A DNA stretch of 64,000 nucleotides. Origin: Sanguibacter sp. HDW7. Lineage in GTDB: Bacteria; Actinomycetota; Actinomycetes; Actinomycetales; Cellulomonadaceae. The notes below the pieces were generated by a model that worked only from the letters and a program-made list of their open reading frames with translations, made no database searches and was not told the origin of the DNA. This document shows positions 17,302-26,599 of the stretch, piece by piece (position 1 is the first letter of the stretch; every line of letters starts with the position of its first letter). The position numbers and the translations under genes were made by a program. The stretch lies in contig NZ_CP049862.1 of the NCBI RefSeq assembly GCF_011300875.1, forward strand, positions 434,001-498,000. The letters are read 5' to 3'.

Positions 17302-18672
17302 TCAGTCCGCGACGAGCTCGGCCTCGAGCCGCTCGAGGTGGAGGACGACGCCCGCCCGGCGCGGTGAGCGCGCCGGCAGGAGGCGCAGGGCGGTGCGCCA
17401 CACGTCGACGTCGTCAGTTCCGTCGGGCGTGCGCGCGAACTCGAGGAGCGCCTCGACCGAGCCGTCGGTGACGAGCGCCTCCCGCAGGCGCTCGCGGACG
17501 AGGTCGCGGAGCACGACGACGCTCGGCGCGGTCGACGACGGCAGGACCGGGCCGGGGTAGGCGGCGAGCGCGACGCGGTGAGCGCCCCGCTCGAGGAACG
17601 CGAGGACGCGGTGCGCGTCGAGGTCGAGCGGTGCGGGCAGGCGGTAGGGGCGCGCGAGCGGGACGAGGTCCGGGGCTGCATCCTCGAGGATCTTGCGCAG
17701 GCGCACCATCTCGGCGCGGAGCGTGACGACGGCATCGTCGCGGCCGTAGACGGCCTCGGCGAGCTCTGCGGCGCTGAGGCCCGCGGGCCGGTCGGCGAGC
17801 ACGGTGAGGATCTCGGCGTGGCGTGCGGAGAGCGTCGTCGTGCCGTCGGGCGTGCGCAGGGCGGCGTCGTCGCGGCCGAGCACGCACAGGGCCGGACGCG
17901 CCGACGCGGGGCCCTGACTCCTGGACGCGACGACGACGGGGCGGGAGGGCGCACCCGCGGGCTCGGCGTGGGGGACGGCCACGCCGAGCTCCGCGTCGTG
18001 CGGTCGGTGGCCGGGCGCATGGGGCGCGTCCGGGAGGGGTGCCTGCCCGTGCCCGACGGACGCGAGCGCCGTCGGTGGGGGGAGCGACGTCGGGCGGTCG
18101 CCGGGCGACGCGAGGGCGAGCTCGGCCTCCGCGGCGGCGGCCGTGGCCTCGAGGAGCGGCAGGACGCCCGCAGCGACGGCGGCGTCACCTCCCGTGACGT
18201 CGAGGACACCGAGGAGCGTGCCGGTCGCGCGGTCGCGCAGGGGGACAGCGCTGCACGACCACGGGTGGACCATCCGCGCGAAGTGCTCGTCGCGGCGGAT
18301 CTGCACGGCGCGGCCGAGCGCGAGGGCGGTGCCCGGTGCGCTCGTGCCGGCGACGGCCTCGGACCAGTCCGCGCCCTCGAGGAAGGCCATGTTCTCGGCG
18401 CGGCGGCGTGCCGTGCGGTCACCGTCGACCCAGAGGAGGCGGCCGGCGCGGTCGCCGAGCGCGACGACGAGGCCTGCGTCGGTCGCGTACCGCACGAGCA
18501 GCCGCTCGACGACGGGCCAGGCGAGCGACAGGGGGTGCTCGGCGCGGTAGGCGCGCAGGAGGTCGTCGGGCACGTCGAGCATGCCGGGCACGGCGTCGGG
18601 GTCGAGCGCGGCGGAGCGGCGCCACGACTCGGCGACGAGCCGCCGTGGCTGACCGGGCGCAGACCCGCGCAT
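17302..18672 (-). CDS. GAF-domain transcriptional regulator (ald-associated)
   Basis: A 456-residue protein. The N-terminal SWRRSAALDPD stretch and the following sensor region (residues ~40-195, ending RATGTLLGVLDVTGG) match the GAF-containing activator family (AcoR-like N-terminal half) found beside acetaldehyde dehydrogenase genes. A Pro/Ala-rich linker follows, then a C-terminal winged-helix-like region around TLSARHAEILTVLADRPAGLSAAELAEAVYG. There is no AAA+ domain, so it is not a sigma-54 activator. The ATG at 18672 has GGAGGGG 7 nt upstream. Two lipoprotein genes separate it from ald, its probable target. Confidence 0.78.
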   Translation of the reverse strand: MRGSAPGQPRRLVAESWRRSAALDPDAVPGMLDVPDDLLRAYRAEHPLSLAWPVVERLLVRYATDAGLVVALGDRAGRLLWVDGDRTARRRAENMAFLEGADWSEAVAGTSAPGTALALGRAVQIRRDEHFARMVHPWSCSAVPLRDRATGTLLGVLDVTGGDAAVAAGVLPLLEATAAAAEAELALASPGDRPTSLPPPTALASVGHGQAPLPDAPHAPGHRPHDAELGVAVPHAEPAGAPSRPVVVASRSQGPASARPALCVLGRDDAALRTPDGTTTLSARHAEILTVLADRPAGLSAAELAEAVYGRDDAVVTLRAEMVRLRKILEDAAPDLVPLARPYRLPAPLDLDAHRVLAFLERGAHRVALAAYPGPVLPSSTAPSVVVLRDLVRERLREALVTDGSVEALLEFARTPDGTDDVDVWRTALRLLPARSPRRAGVVLHLERLEAELVAD

Positions 18673-18793
18673 CGCACACCCCTCCGTCGTGGTCGCACCC
18701 CCGCGCGTCCCCAACCTACCCTGGGACGAAGGTCCCAACCAGAGCACACCGCCCCGTTCGCGCCCTCCCGTCCGTGCCCTCCGGGACCGCGCG

Positions 18794-18856
18794 ACCTAGT
18801 CCTCCTGGTGCGACCTAGAACGGGAGACGTCCTAGGTCGCACCAGGAGGACTAGGT
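18794..18856. repeat. Dispersed 63-bp inverted repeat, copy 2 (perfect arms)
   Basis: Two perfectly complementary 25-bp arms (18794-18818 and 18832-18856) surround a 13-nt centre. The arm begins ACCTAGTCCTC and ends GCGACCTAG. It lies downstream of pckG and upstream of the GAF regulator, both on the minus strand, so it could also terminate pckG. The rest of 18673-18907 shows nothing recognisable. Confidence 0.9.
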
Positions 18857-18907
18857 GGCCGACGCGCTGCGACGCTCTCCGGCTGCCCGAGGGAGAACCG
18901 GTCGTCG

Positions 18908-20812
18908 TCAGCGGGTCAGGCGGGCGCGAAGCGTCGACAGCTCCGTGCGGAGCGCGGTGGGGACGCGGTCGCCGAACTGCGCGAAGAACTCCTCCGTGAG
19001 CGTCGCCTCGTGCAGCCACGCGTCACGGTCGACGCGGAACAGCTCGTCGAGCGCACCCGCGGCGAGGTCAAGACCAGTGACGTCGAGCGACCCGTCCGCC
19101 GGGACCCGCCCGACGGCAGTGTCCCGCGCACCCGGCACGGGGCCGCCCCACGGGCGGACGTCGTCCTCGACGCCGGGACGCTCCGCGCTCGCCCCCTCGG
19201 GCCGCGAGCGCAGGTCCGTGCGCCGCAGCAGCCACTCGACGACGCGCGAGTTCTCGCCGAAGCCCGGCCACAGGAAGCTGCCGTCGGCGCCCTTGCGGAA
19301 CCAGTTGACCTGGAAGATCACCGGCCGCCGCGCCGGGTCGAGGCGCGCCCCGACGTCGAGCCAGTGCTGCCAGTGGTCGGCCATGTTCATCCCGCAGAAC
19401 GGCAGCATCGCGAACGGGTCGCGACGCAGCTCGCCGACGGTGCCCTCGGCTGCCGCCGTCTGCTCGGAGGAGACGGTCGCGCCCATGAGCACGCCGTGCT
19501 GCCACGAGTACGCCTCGGCGACGAGCGGCACGTTCGACGCGCGGCGCCCGCCGAGGACGATCGCGTCGAGGGCGACGCCGTCGGGGTCCTCCCAGTCGTG
19601 TGCGATCGTCGGGCACTGCGCGGCTGCGACGGTGAAGCGCGCGTTGGGGTGCGCGGCGGGCCGGCCGCAGCCCGGCGTCCAGTCCTGCCCCTGCCAGTCG
19701 GTGAGGTGTGCGGGCGGCTCCTCCGTCATGCCCTCCCACCACACGTCGCCGTCGTCCGTGAGGGCGACGTTCGTGAAGATCGTGTCGCGCGCGACCGTGC
19801 GCATGGCCGTCGGGTTCGTCGACCAGCCCGTGCCGGGCGCGACGCCGAAGAACCCGGCCTCGGGGTTGATGGCGCGCAGCCGGCCGTCGGGACCGGGGCG
19901 CATCCACGCGATGTCGTCGCCGATGGTCTCGACGCTCCACCCGGGGACCGTCGGCTCGAGCATCGCGAGGTTCGTCTTGCCGCACGCCGACGGGAACGCG
20001 GCGGCGAGGTGGTAGTCGTGGCCCTGGGGGCTCGTCGCGCGGACGATGAGCATGTGCTCGGCGAGCCAGCCCTCGGCGCGGCCCATCGTCGAGGCGATGC
20101 GCAGCGCGAAGCACTTCTTGCCGAGCAGCGCGTTGCCGCCGTAGCCCGAGCCGTACGACCAGATCTCGCGGGTCCGGGGGAAGTGGGCGATGTACTTCGT
20201 CGGGCTGCACGGCCACGGCACGTCGGCCTGCCCGGGCTCGAGCGGCGCACCGAGCGTGTGGACGGCCGGTACGTACGACGCGCCGTGGTCGATCATGCGG
20301 AGCACCTCGCGCGAGACGCGCGTCATGACGTGCATGGAGACGACGACGTACAGGGAGTCGGTGATCTCGATGCCGACCTGCGAGATCGGCCCGCCGAGCG
20401 GCCCCATGGAGAACGGGACGACGTACATCGTGCGGCCGCGCATCGCGCCGCGGACGACGCCGTGGAGCTCTCGCCGCATCGAGGTCGGGTCGCGCCAGAG
20501 GTTCGTCGGGCCCGCGTCGGCCTCGTCGTCCGAGCAGATGAACGTGCGCGACTCGATGCGTGCGACGTCGGACGGGTCGGAGCGCGCGAGGTAGGAGCCG
20601 GGCCGCCTGGCCGGGTCGAGCGGGAGGAGGGTGCCCGCCTCGACCATGAGCGCGGTGAGGCGGGTGCGCTCGTCGGCGGAGCCGTCGCACCAGACGATCT
20701 CGTCGGGCTCGAGGAGGTCGGCGACGGCGGAGACCCAGGCACGTGCCGCGAGCTGGCGGCCGTCGCACGTCGTCGTCGGGGGCAGCGTGGGTGCGGGGGC
20801 GGTGATGCTCAT
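18908..20812 (-). CDS. pckG: Phosphoenolpyruvate carboxykinase (GTP)
   Basis: A 634-residue GTP-type PEP carboxykinase, which converts oxaloacetate plus GTP to PEP and CO2 in gluconeogenesis. Visible family landmarks are [32 protein letters not shown], the P-loop region [13 protein letters not shown], the second kinase motif in [18 protein letters not shown], and the nucleotide segment around [12 protein letters not shown]. The usual GTP-PEPCK length is ~600-620; the extra residues lie near the C-terminus (Glu/Pro/Gly-rich, ~540-580). The ATG at 20812 has GGAGAGG just upstream. The divergent RamB-type regulator next door fits carbon-source control of this gene. Confidence 0.96.
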   Translation of the reverse strand: MSITAPAPTLPPTTTCDGRQLAARAWVSAVADLLEPDEIVWCDGSADERTRLTALMVEAGTLLPLDPARRPGSYLARSDPSDVARIESRTFICSDDEADAGPTNLWRDPTSMRRELHGVVRGAMRGRTMYVVPFSMGPLGGPISQVGIEITDSLYVVVSMHVMTRVSREVLRMIDHGASYVPAVHTLGAPLEPGQADVPWPCSPTKYIAHFPRTREIWSYGSGYGGNALLGKKCFALRIASTMGRAEGWLAEHMLIVRATSPQGHDYHLAAAFPSACGKTNLAMLEPTVPGWSVETIGDDIAWMRPGPDGRLRAINPEAGFFGVAPGTGWSTNPTAMRTVARDTIFTNVALTDDGDVWWEGMTEEPPAHLTDWQGQDWTPGCGRPAAHPNARFTVAAAQCPTIAHDWEDPDGVALDAIVLGGRRASNVPLVAEAYSWQHGVLMGATVSSEQTAAAEGTVGELRRDPFAMLPFCGMNMADHWQHWLDVGARLDPARRPVIFQVNWFRKGADGSFLWPGFGENSRVVEWLLRRTDLRSRPEGASAERPGVEDDVRPWGGPVPGARDTAVGRVPADGSLDVTGLDLAAGALDELFRVDRDAWLHEATLTEEFFAQFGDRVPTALRTELSTLRARLTR

Positions 20813-20916
20813 CGGCCTCTCCTCGTCGTCGATGTCGGGCTCGTGGCGGAGGCCTGAGCCTCGCCGTGCTCCCACTCTCGCCCTGCCCGTGCACGGTTTC
20901 ACCGCGCGATCCCTGG

Positions 20917-20946
20917 AAAGAATCGCCGATCTTTCACTAGGGTGAA
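20917..20946. promoter_or_regulatory. Candidate operators between pckG and its divergent regulator
   Basis: GAAAG and CTTTC half-sites face each other at about 20917-20935, and TTCAC-tagg-GTGAA (20933-20946) is a perfect 5-bp palindrome directly before the regulator start. TAGGGT (20938-20943) lies 6 nt before the ATG at 20950 and would serve as the -10 of a leaderless transcript, so binding to the palindrome would block it. Confidence 0.5.
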
Positions 20947-20949
20947 GCG

Positions 20950-22386
20950 ATGGACCTCCTCATCCTGGGCCGACGCATCCGGCACTTCCGCACCGCCGCG
21001 GACCTCACGCTCGACGACGTCGCGGGCGTCACCGGACTTGCGCCCTCGCAGCTCTCCCAGATCGAGAACGGCAAGCGCGAACCGCGCATCTCAGCGCTCG
21101 GCGCGCTCGCGGCCGCGTTCGGGGTGACGGTCCAGGACCTCCTCGCGGAGGAGCCGCCGTCGCCGCGCGCCGCGCTCGAGGTCGAGCTCGACCGGGCGCA
21201 GCGCGGCTCGACGTACGGCCGCCTCGGGCTGCCCGAGGTCAAGGCGTCGGCCAAGCTTCCGCAGCCCGTCCTCGAGAGCCTCGTCGGCCTCCACCGCGAG
21301 CTCGCCCGACGTGACCGCGAGGCCGTCGCGACCCCCGAGGCCGCGCGCGCCGCGAACCTCGAGCTGCGCACCGCGATGCGCGACCGCGACAACCACCTGC
21401 CAGAGATCGAGTCTGCGGCCGAGGACCTCGTGCGTCGCGCGGGCTACGTCGGCGGGCCTCTCACGCACCGCACGGTCGCGCGCGCCGCGGAGCTCCTCGG
21501 CTTCGAGATCCTCCACTCGGGCGAGCTGCCGCGCTCGACGCGCACCGTCACGGACCTCGCGTCGGGCCGCATCTACCTCCCGCCCGCGTCGATCCCCGGC
21601 GGTCACGGGCTGCGTTCGCTCGCGCTCCAGGCCCTCGCGCACCGCGTGCTGGCGCACAGCCGCCCCGAGTCGTACGCCGACTTTCTGCGGCAGCGTCTCG
21701 AGATCAACTACTTCGCGTCCGCGTGCCTCGTGCCGCGCTCGGTCGCGGTGCCGTGGCTGACCGAGCGCAAGAAGGAGCGCGACCTCGCGGTCTCCGACTT
21801 CCGCGACGCGTTCGGCGTCTCGCACGACGCGGCGGCGCAACGCTTCACGAACCTCGCGACCGTCGACCTCGGCATCCACCTGCACTACCTGCGCGTCACG
21901 GGCGAGGGGACGCTCCTGCGCGGCTACGAGAACGACGGGGTGCGCTTCCCGAGGGACGTCACCGGCGCGATCGAGGGCCAGACGGTGTGCCGCAGCTGGG
22001 CGGCCCGGCAGGCGTTCACGTCCCGCGACCGCACGAGCGAGTACTACCAGTACACCGACAAGCCCGGCGGCACGTACTGGTGCTCGACGCAGACGGGCAC
22101 CGCGGAGAACGGCGAGTTCTCCATCTCCGTCGGCGTGCCCTTCGCGGACGTCCGCTGGTTCCGGGGCCGTGAGACCGGCCGACGCATGACGTCGACGTGC
22201 CCCGACGCCGCATGCTGCCAGCGGCCTGCCGCCGCGCTCGAGGAGCGGTGGGCCGACGCCGCATGGCCGAGCGCGAAGATGCACCAGCACGTCCTCGCGG
22301 CGCTCCCGACGGGCCGCTTCCCGGGCGTCGACGACGCCGAGGTCTATCGCTTCCTCGACCGCCACGCGCCGGTGACCGACGACTGA
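20950..22386 (+). CDS. XRE-family regulator, short-chain fatty acid / RamB type
   Basis: A 478-residue regulator with an N-terminal Cro/XRE helix-turn-helix ([39 protein letters not shown], residues 5-45), a central ImmA/IrrE-like region in which the zinc-protease signature is degenerate (ALAHRVLAH), and a C-terminal Cys-containing module ([10 protein letters not shown]) as in the DUF2083 domain. This is the architecture of RamB and PrpR, which control acetate/propionate and gluconeogenic genes in corynebacteria and mycobacteria. It is divergent from pckG, a known RamB-regulon member in corynebacteria, so control of pckG is likely. The transcript is probably leaderless. Confidence 0.88.
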   Translation: MDLLILGRRIRHFRTAADLTLDDVAGVTGLAPSQLSQIENGKREPRISALGALAAAFGVTVQDLLAEEPPSPRAALEVELDRAQRGSTYGRLGLPEVKASAKLPQPVLESLVGLHRELARRDREAVATPEAARAANLELRTAMRDRDNHLPEIESAAEDLVRRAGYVGGPLTHRTVARAAELLGFEILHSGELPRSTRTVTDLASGRIYLPPASIPGGHGLRSLALQALAHRVLAHSRPESYADFLRQRLEINYFASACLVPRSVAVPWLTERKKERDLAVSDFRDAFGVSHDAAAQRFTNLATVDLGIHLHYLRVTGEGTLLRGYENDGVRFPRDVTGAIEGQTVCRSWAARQAFTSRDRTSEYYQYTDKPGGTYWCSTQTGTAENGEFSISVGVPFADVRWFRGRETGRRMTSTCPDAACCQRPAAALEERWADAAWPSAKMHQHVLAALPTGRFPGVDDAEVYRFLDRHAPVTDD

Positions 22387-22432
22387 CGGAAGCGGTGAGC
22401 GCCCGCGTCCGCGAGATCGTCACCTTCCCGCG

Positions 22433-22495
22433 ACCTGGTCCTCCTGGTGCGACCTAGGGCGGCAGCAGTCCTAGGTCGCACCAGAAGGACTAGGT
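22433..22495. repeat. Dispersed 63-bp inverted repeat, copy 3
   Basis: 25-bp arms (22433-22457 and 22471-22495) with one G-T wobble and one mismatch surround a 13-nt centre. The sequence is nearly the same as copy 2 (GTCCTCCTGGTGCGACCTAG in the arm). It follows the stop of the RamB-type regulator by 46 nt and precedes the membrane protein gene at 22576. Confidence 0.88.
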
Positions 22496-22575
22496 CGTGC
22501 AGGGTGCAAGCCGGACGACGTGCGCGACACAGGCACGGTGGAGGGCGACCGCCGCCCCCGTGAGGAGGGGCCGCC

Positions 22576-23025
22576 ATGCCGTCGTCCGCCGTGGTCCCCG
22601 CGGACGTCCTGCTGCTCCCGCCCGAGGATGAGGCGTGGCTGCGCGTCGCCGACGTCCTCGCCGCGTCGTGGCTCGTGCTCGTCCCGCTCGCGCTGCTCGC
22701 CGTCGCGGTCTGCGCGCGTCGGCGCGGTTGCCGGGTTGCGCGCGCCGGCATCTGGGTCGGATCGCTCGTCGTCGTCGCGGTTCTCGTCACTGTTGCGCTG
22801 CGCGTGTGGCTCGTGCCGACGCTGTGGCCCGGGTTCTACGTCGACGACGTGGGCGGCGCGGGGCTCCCGACGAGGTTCCGCCCGACGCTCGGCTCGGCGT
22901 TCGGTGAGGTTGCCGTGCCTCTGGGTGCGGCCGCGCTCGCCGTCGTCGGCGGCGTCGTGGCCGAGAGGTGGGGTCGACGCGGATCCTCCCGTGGTCTGAC
23001 GCCCGCGCAGGAGGGACTCTCCTAG
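22576..23025 (+). CDS. Small membrane protein A of a related pair
   Basis: A 149-residue protein with three probable membrane segments (residues ~28-48, ~55-78, ~112-130) and an extracytoplasmic loop WPGFYVDDVGGAGLPTRFRPTLG between the last two. GGAGGGG lies 5 nt before the ATG. The N-terminal pattern EDEAWLRVADVLAASWL resembles SERAWLIVAHLLDVVWV in the next gene, so the two are probably distant paralogues in one transcription unit. No recognised domain; function unknown. Confidence 0.65.
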   Translation: MPSSAVVPADVLLLPPEDEAWLRVADVLAASWLVLVPLALLAVAVCARRRGCRVARAGIWVGSLVVVAVLVTVALRVWLVPTLWPGFYVDDVGGAGLPTRFRPTLGSAFGEVAVPLGAAALAVVGGVVAERWGRRGSSRGLTPAQEGLS

Positions 23026-23058
23026 CATCGGTCGCAGCGGCGCACCCTAGCGCTCGCG

Positions 23059-23760
23059 ATGGGGGCGACGATGACGACGACAGACCGCACGAACGATCGC
23101 CCGACCCGGGGCGGCAGCGCGCGCACCCTGACCCGCCCCGCCCCTGCGCGCCGGCTGCTCGCACTGCTTGCCGCAGTTCTCTCGGCGCTCGCCGGTATCG
23201 CGGCGCTCGGTGCGACGGCGGTCGTCGGCGGCCACCGTTACGAGGGTGGCGGCGCCACGCTGACGTTTCCCGTGAGCGGTGCCCTCACGCAGGCCGAGGG
23301 ATCGGTGAGCGCCGTGTCGCTCCGGTGGGTCGCGCTCTCCGAGAGTGAGCGGGCCTGGCTCATAGTGGCGCACCTCCTCGACGTCGTGTGGGTGCCCGGG
23401 CTGCTCCTGCTCACGAGCGTCCTCCTCGTCCGGCACGCGTCAGGCCGTCGCACGGCCGTGTGGGTCGGGGTCGTCGCGGTGGGCGTCGGGCAGCTCGTGG
23501 CGTCCGCGATCGCCGCGCTCCTGCGGGGCGACGTCCTGCCCGCGGTCGGCGCGCGGCTTCTCCCGACCGAGCCTGCTGAGGGCGGCACGATCCCGTACCT
23601 GCACCTCGAGACCGAGCAGGCCGGGGCGTTCGCCGCGAACGTCGGGGCGACGAGCGTCATCGTCGGGTTGCTCGTCGTCGTCGCGGGGCTCGTTCTCGCA
23701 CTCGTGCGGGCGACGTCCCACGGAGCTGCGGGAACTGCCCCCGACGCGACGTCGGCGTGA
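23059..23760 (+). CDS. Small membrane protein B of a related pair
   Basis: A 233-residue protein with a basic N-terminus, about four membrane segments (residues ~33-55, ~100-122, ~132-155, ~195-220) and an exported loop after the first one. Its SERAWLIVAHLLDVVW segment parallels the preceding protein. The ATG at 23059 is used; an in-frame ATG at 23071 is an equally possible start. It lies 33 nt after the previous gene and ends before a composite palindrome. Function unknown. Confidence 0.65.
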   Translation: MGATMTTTDRTNDRPTRGGSARTLTRPAPARRLLALLAAVLSALAGIAALGATAVVGGHRYEGGGATLTFPVSGALTQAEGSVSAVSLRWVALSESERAWLIVAHLLDVVWVPGLLLLTSVLLVRHASGRRTAVWVGVVAVGVGQLVASAIAALLRGDVLPAVGARLLPTEPAEGGTIPYLHLETEQAGAFAANVGATSVIVGLLVVVAGLVLALVRATSHGAAGTAPDATSA

Positions 23761-23875
23761 GGCTGGTGCGATACCGGGGTCTACTTCCTGACCTTCTTGA
23801 ACCCCCGAAGGGGACAACCCGTGTACCGCCTTACCGCCAGGTCGACCAACCAACCCCGACCCTATCCCCCGCCCC

Positions 23876-23949
23876 CCGCGAGATAGGGGCGGGAGCCCGA
23901 GACAGGGGTCTGCAGACCCCTGTCTCGGTGCTGTACCCCTATCTCGCGG
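23876..23949. repeat. Composite nested palindrome between convergent genes
   Basis: An outer inverted repeat (23876-23889 with 23936-23949, 14 bp perfect, containing GCGAGATAGGGG) encloses a 30-bp perfect palindrome (23898-23927, core GGGGTCTGCAGACCCC). The outer word GCGAGATAG/CTATCTCGC is the same as in 63-bp copies 1 and 5. It lies between convergent gene ends (23760 and 23955) and could terminate both. The preceding 23761-23875 is an unusual C-rich stretch with no ORF I can support. Confidence 0.8.
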
Positions 23950-23954
23950 ACGGG

Positions 23955-25262
23955 TCAGAGGGCTTCGTCGAGGAGGTCGAGCAGGTGCGTGAGCGTGCCG
24001 CCGACGCGCAGGCCGTCGTGCTCGTGCTCGTTCGTCACCCACGTCCGCACGTTGCCGACGTCCGACGCCGTCGCGAGCGAGAGGTCCGCCGGCACGAACA
24101 TGTCGTCGTGGTAGACGGCCGCGACGACGGGCACGTCGTTCGACGCGAGCCGGTCGACGTCGTAGAGCGACGGCCACTCCGTGCGCGCGTGCAGCGCCTC
24201 CGTCGCGGCACGGAACGGCCGCAGCTCGCTCATCTCCTCGAACATCCAGGGCAGGATCATCTCGCCCGTGAGCTGCAGCGGACGCGCGTCCGGCGCGAAG
24301 TCGTCCGGCATCGTCGCGTGCGCGGCCCACGGCCGCACGTCGTCGCCGCTCGCGTAGATCGACTCGTGCAGCACCGCGTACATGGGGTTCGTGCGGAAGC
24401 CCGTCGCCGCCTCGAGCCCCGCAAGGAACGTGTCGGAGAGCCGTTCGCCCGCGTCGGGGGAGCCGTCGGGCAGGAACGCGTCGTCGAGCAGCCAGTGGAT
24501 GCGGTCCGCGCCCTGCTTCATGCCGAGGTCCATGCCGAGCGACTGCACGCGGCGCGTCGAGACGACGTCGCCGTTCGGGAGCGTCGTCGTACCCGCGTCG
24601 AGCACGTCCGCGACCCGCGCGAGCAGCGCGACGTCCTCCGGGTGGCGTGCGCGGAGCGCCGCGTTCTTGCCGCGCGTGCGCGCCCACGTGTTCGTGTAGA
24701 GCGCCGTCGCGTCCGGGCGCAGGCTCGCGAGGCCGCCCGTGACGAGGCACGCCTCGAGGGCCTCGGGGTGCTGCGAGAGGTAGGCGAGCGTGAGGAAGCC
24801 GCCGTACGACTGGCCGAGCGTCGACCACGTGCGACCGCCGAACACCTGCGCGCGCACCGCCTCTGCGTCCGCGATGATCGCGTCCGCGCGGAAGTGCGCG
24901 AGGTACTCGGCCTGCGCGGCCGTCGCCTCCGCCTGCGAGCGGCCGGCGGCGAGCGTTGCCATCGTCGCCGCGGTCACCGGGGTCGAGCGGCCCGTGCCGC
25001 GCTGGTCGAGCAGCACGACGCGGAAGCGCTCGAGCGCGGTGCCGACCCAGCCCTCCGCGCCCAGCGGACGCGGCGAACGGCCGCCCGGGCCGCCCTGGAG
25101 GAACAGGAGGAGCGGAAGGTCGTCGCCCGCGCGCGCCGCCGTGACGACCTCGCGCGCGAGGACCTGGATCGTGCGAGGGTCCGAGGGATCGCCGTGGACG
25201 AGGGGGACGGTGACGACGTGGTCGGTCACGCGGACGCCGGGAAGACGGTGGAGGGTGCTCAC
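23955..25262 (-). CDS. Alpha/beta hydrolase, proline iminopeptidase-like (S33)
   Basis: A 435-residue S33-type peptidase. The oxyanion-hole region LLFLQGGPGGRSPRP (~residues 50-64), VVLLDQRGTGRS, and the nucleophile elbow TLGQSYGGFLTLAYL (Ser ~residue 145) are clear, and NEHEHDGLR near the end supplies the catalytic His. Enzymes of this size release N-terminal proline from peptides in the cytoplasm. The GTG at 25262 is chosen because GACGAT lies 6 nt upstream as a -10-like box and because the metalloprotease gene ends 90 nt upstream; no clean ribosome-binding site exists. Confidence 0.85.
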   Translation of the reverse strand: MSTLHRLPGVRVTDHVVTVPLVHGDPSDPRTIQVLAREVVTAARAGDDLPLLLFLQGGPGGRSPRPLGAEGWVGTALERFRVVLLDQRGTGRSTPVTAATMATLAAGRSQAEATAAQAEYLAHFRADAIIADAEAVRAQVFGGRTWSTLGQSYGGFLTLAYLSQHPEALEACLVTGGLASLRPDATALYTNTWARTRGKNAALRARHPEDVALLARVADVLDAGTTTLPNGDVVSTRRVQSLGMDLGMKQGADRIHWLLDDAFLPDGSPDAGERLSDTFLAGLEAATGFRTNPMYAVLHESIYASGDDVRPWAAHATMPDDFAPDARPLQLTGEMILPWMFEEMSELRPFRAATEALHARTEWPSLYDVDRLASNDVPVVAAVYHDDMFVPADLSLATASDVGNVRTWVTNEHEHDGLRVGGTLTHLLDLLDEAL

Positions 25263-25351
25263 AGGGACATCGTCCCACCCGCCCGCGCCTTGCCACCTGC
25301 CGTGATCCGGCGCCCTGCCCGGCCCGCCCACCTGGGCGTCGGGCCGAGCCG

Positions 25352-26506
25352 TCACAGGTGCGGCGTGCACCGCCCCGCACCGAGGGCCGCAAGCCCCTCG
25401 ATCTCGCCCGGCCCCCACGCCGAGACGCTGTTCGCGCCGCCGTACATGAGCGTCTCGGGCGCGTCGACGTGCCCGAGCCCGAGCAGGTGCCCGACCTCGT
25501 GCCGCAGCACACCCACGTACGCGGGCTCGCCCGCCTGCCGTGCCGCGTCGAGCAGCTCGAGGTCGAGCGCGATGCCACCCGTGACGTACCCGGTCTGGTT
25601 CCCGCGGGACACGTACTGCGCGCCGCCGAGCCCCGCGACGTTGCCGGCAAGCTCGGGGATCTGCTCGGGCGTTGCCCAGCCGACGATCGCGGGCGCCCAC
25701 CGGTCGCCGTAGCGGCTCGGCTGGTAGGGCTCGCGGTCGAAGCTCACGCGCTCGTCGGTGGTTCCCTCGATGGCGATCGACAGGCCGCTGAGCGCCGATG
25801 CCTCGGCGAGCACCTGCCCGAGCCAGCCCTCGAAACCCTTGGGCGCGCCCGTGGGGTCGATGACGACGCGGATCGTGCGGCACGGCGACCATGTCGCGAC
25901 GTCGGAGAGCATCTCGTGCGGGCCGATCCTGCTCGGGGTGACGGCGGGCAGGATGCGGTCCTTCTCGGCGTCGACCCCGGGCCGGGGCCAGTCGCCGCCG
26001 AGGCCAGGCGGCTCACCCAGCCACTGTACGCGCGGCACGTCGAGCGTCGGGGAGAGGCGATCAGGCCCGAGGAAGCGATCGAGACCGACGACCGTGACGA
26101 CGAGGACGAGGACGAGCGAGAGCCACCCGCCGCGACGGCGGGGTACGGACCGCGTCCGGCGGTTTGGGTCGGACGCCGCGGAGTACACGAGGCGCGGCGC
26201 AGGGTACGGGTGCCGCTGCGCCGGAGGGTCCCACGAGGCCGCGGCCCGCTCGATCTCGGCGAAGGCGCGCGCGTAGGCCTCGTCGGACAGCTGCGGCACG
26301 CCAGGCCCGGGCTGGGGCGACCATGACACGGGAGCGTCGGGCAGGATCACGGGTACGGCGTCGTCGGGGGAGACGGGCGGGTCGTACGGCGACCGCGGCG
26401 TCCCCGAGGGCGGGCTGAGGGGTGACGGGTGGGACGGGTCCGCCGCATGGCGCCCGCGGGGCGCTGCGTCGTCGGGAGGGCCCTCGGGCGTCGTCACGGG
26501 ACTCAT
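25352..26506 (-). CDS. Membrane-anchored metzincin-type metalloprotease 1
   Basis: A 384-residue protein with a long Pro/Ser/Asp-rich cytoplasmic N-terminus (~125 residues), an arginine-rich stop followed by one membrane segment (GGWLSLVLVLVVTVVGL, ~residues 125-143), and an external domain. That domain contains WSPCRTIRVVIDPTGAPKGFE and ends with the full zinc site HEVGHLLGLGH (HExxHxxGxxH) followed by a LMYGG Met-turn, the metzincin/matrixin signature. The single TM points the catalytic domain outward. ATG 26506 is used; ATG 26527 is also possible. It is divergent from a second protease of the same family. Confidence 0.82.
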   Translation of the reverse strand: MSPVTTPEGPPDDAAPRGRHAADPSHPSPLSPPSGTPRSPYDPPVSPDDAVPVILPDAPVSWSPQPGPGVPQLSDEAYARAFAEIERAAASWDPPAQRHPYPAPRLVYSAASDPNRRTRSVPRRRGGWLSLVLVLVVTVVGLDRFLGPDRLSPTLDVPRVQWLGEPPGLGGDWPRPGVDAEKDRILPAVTPSRIGPHEMLSDVATWSPCRTIRVVIDPTGAPKGFEGWLGQVLAEASALSGLSIAIEGTTDERVSFDREPYQPSRYGDRWAPAIVGWATPEQIPELAGNVAGLGGAQYVSRGNQTGYVTGGIALDLELLDAARQAGEPAYVGVLRHEVGHLLGLGHVDAPETLMYGGANSVSAWGPGEIEGLAALGAGRCTPHL

Positions 26507-26599
26507 CGTGCCGCACGCCACCGACATCGGACCACGCGCGGCATCGAAAAGCCGCGTGGGGTGTTGCCACCCAGGCGCGCGAGGCAGCAGGATGCGGCC

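Noticed and set aside
15735-19019. Very long minus-strand open frame (1,094 codons) across the lipoproteins and the GAF regulator
   Set aside because: It is a frame shadow caused by high GC; the translation is Arg/Pro/Ser-rich low complexity and it overlaps three convincing genes.
23761-23875. Possible small RNA or ORF in the C-rich stretch after the membrane protein gene
   Set aside because: Composition is odd, but there is no clear promoter, stem or coding frame to support a call.
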